Position numbers and translations under genes: made by a program
Notes under the pieces: model-generated
What the model saw: the letters and a program-made list of their open reading frames with translations, nothing else
What the model was told of the DNA's origin: nothing
The model's database searches: none
Source of the DNA: CAYPPG01 sp964412555
Lineage (GTDB): Bacteria > Hinthialibacterota > Hinthialibacteria > Hinthialibacterales > Hinthialibacteraceae
Reading direction: 5' to 3'
DNA length: 64,000 bases
Assembly: GCA_964412555.1 (NCBI GenBank)
Contig: CAYPPG010000007.1
Location: 1 to 64,000 of the forward strand
Shown here: one piece after another, positions 63,057 through 64,000 of the stretch
Position numbering within the stretch: position 1 is the stretch's first letter
Layout: each line of letters begins with the position of its first letter

Positions 63057-64000
63057 TTGACTGAACAAAACCTATCCGATTCTTGGATTCAGCTTGAAGA
63101 ATGTATCCGTACTCATTCTCGATTTCTCGTATCAAGCCATGTGCATCCGGATGGTGATGCAGTCGGAGCCTCGTTGGCATTTAAAAGAACGCTTGAACGC
63201 TTAGGGAAAGATGTGGCGTGGGTCATGAACGAGGATCCGGGGAAAATGTATGAACAATTCTATGAGGAAGATGAAATCGAGATTTATCAAGATGGAATGA
63301 GCGATTTTTCCGACCGGGAAGCCATTGCGATGGTGGATGCCGGTGAGTGGAGCCGGCTGGGAGACTTGGGTACGGTTTTGCAACGGCATCCAGGGGATAA
63401 AATCTGTATCGATCATCATTTGATGACCGGCGATTTCGAGGGATTGAAAATTGTCGATACGAAATCGCCTTCAACGACCGTGCTTCTTTACCGTTTCCTC
63501 AAGCATTTGGGGATGGAACTGACATTCGATATTGCCGAGCCGATTTATTTGGGACTGATTGTCGATACTCAAAATTTTCACCTGCCCAATACGACGGAAG
63601 AAGCGCATTATATCGCGGCGGATTGTTTGAAAGCCGGCGTCGAGCCGGTCAAAGTCCACGAACCGATTTATGGAACGACGAGCGTTTCGCGCATCCGATT
63701 GTTGGCCGAAGTCTTTCACACATTGGAAATCTATTGCGGCGGGATAATTGCCGTAATTTATACGACGCAAGACATGTTTGAGAAGCATGGTGCAAATAAG
63801 TGGGATGATGAAGGATTTTCCGACTTGGTCCGGTCCATTGAGGGTGTTCGTGTTGGGATTTATATGCGTGAAGAACCGAATGGAACGATCAAAGTGAGTT
63901 GGCGTGCCAAGGGGGATAACAATGTCGCGGTCTCGGCGAAACGTTTCGGCGGTGGTGGGCACATGCGAGCAGCCGGGTGTTTTTTTCAAGGCACTTTAGA
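63057..64000 (+). CDS. NrnA-like DHH/DHHA1 phosphoesterase (partial at window end)
   Basis: The frame starts at TTG 63057, which has GGGAG seven bases upstream, and is open to the window edge (314 codons). The N-terminal DHH domain shows SSHVHPDGDAVGASLA, MVDAGEW and CIDHHLM. The C-terminal DHHA1 domain ends with FGGGGHMRAAGC. These match bifunctional oligoribonuclease/pAp phosphatase NrnA, which degrades short RNA and pAp. ATG 63006 is an in-frame alternative start. The last residues lie beyond the window. Confidence 0.88.
   Translation, partial: MTEQNLSDSWIQLEECIRTHSRFLVSSHVHPDGDAVGASLAFKRTLERLGKDVAWVMNEDPGKMYEQFYEEDEIEIYQDGMSDFSDREAIAMVDAGEWSRLGDLGTVLQRHPGDKICIDHHLMTGDFEGLKIVDTKSPSTTVLLYRFLKHLGMELTFDIAEPIYLGLIVDTQNFHLPNTTEEAHYIAADCLKAGVEPVKVHEPIYGTTSVSRIRLLAEVFHTLEIYCGGIIAVIYTTQDMFEKHGANKWDDEGFSDLVRSIEGVRVGIYMREEPNGTIKVSWRAKGDNNVAVSAKRFGGGGHMRAAGCFFQGTL

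Overview
The window is about 45% GC by eye and is dense with bacterial genes on both strands. It carries no ribosomal operon or other marker I can assign to a genus. Several traits point to an uncultured, Gram-negative-type (diderm) bacterium of the PVC-like/FCB-adjacent candidate phyla, for example the Hydrogenedentota, Sumerlaeota, Hinthialibacterota or Omnitrophota: pseudopilin-like genes with long C-terminal domains, lipoproteins, a porin-like beta-barrel, a bactofilin, the alternative GlmU-like enzyme, TPR plus ASPIC/UnbV proteins, an M56 peptidase fused to WD40 repeats, and many short palindromic intergenic repeats. The phylum call is inference.

Layout. 0-8 kb: a broken M42 peptidase joined to half of a tRNA-Arg, an ABC exporter pair, a GT87-type membrane glycosyltransferase, a lipoprotein hydrolase, and two S66 LD-carboxypeptidase paralogues, the second lacking its nucleophile. 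8-13 kb: a HicBA toxin-antitoxin pair with a near-consensus promoter, then a BMP-type nucleoside ABC importer whose four genes overlap. 13-27 kb: a signalling island with a TrkA-C antiporter, a cNMP-binding PP2C phosphatase, a beta-barrel protein, a beta-propeller/caspase protein, a FecR protein, a VapBC-like pair, a CHASE2 adenylyl cyclase and a GAF/HD-GYP protein. 27-32 kb: two secreted matrixin-like metalloproteases, one ending in a dockerin. 32.7-33.1 kb: two tRNA-Ser genes. 33-41.6 kb: a hydrolase, a DapA-like aldolase, then a leftward run adk - small exported protein - murB - engB - DUF4091 glycosidase-like - PL10-like pectate lyase. 41.8-51.5 kb: a small cysteine-rich protein, a CDF transporter fused to a cupin, a pseudopilin coupled to a lethal-factor-like metallopeptidase, a bactofilin fused to a glycogen-binding-type domain, a GlmU-like enzyme, a methyltransferase, an NlpD-like LysM/M23 lipoprotein, a PilZ-like protein, nagB and a HisN-like phosphatase. 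51.5-57.5 kb: a decayed stretch and two broken Rpn-family genes that flank a BlaI-type repressor and its M56-WD40 partner. 57.6-64 kb: a DUF4846 lipoprotein with a homopolymer frameshift, a TPR protein, an ASPIC/UnbV protein, a lipoprotein and the start of an NrnA-like DHH phosphoesterase.

How parts may work together. The strongest candidates for something new are three. First, the 15-27 kb island contains both a cAMP source (CHASE2 cyclase) and a possible cAMP reader (cNMP-binding PP2C), together with an exported propeller-caspase with an EF-hand-like loop and a FecR protein. Second, the BlaI/M56-WD40 operon has two matching operator palindromes 31 bp apart and a predicted extracytoplasmic beta-propeller where BlaR1 has its beta-lactam sensor. 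Third, the bactofilin fused to a carbohydrate-binding-type domain lies directly upstream of a GlmU-like gene. Short hairpin repeats of one sequence family lie at gene ends throughout the window.
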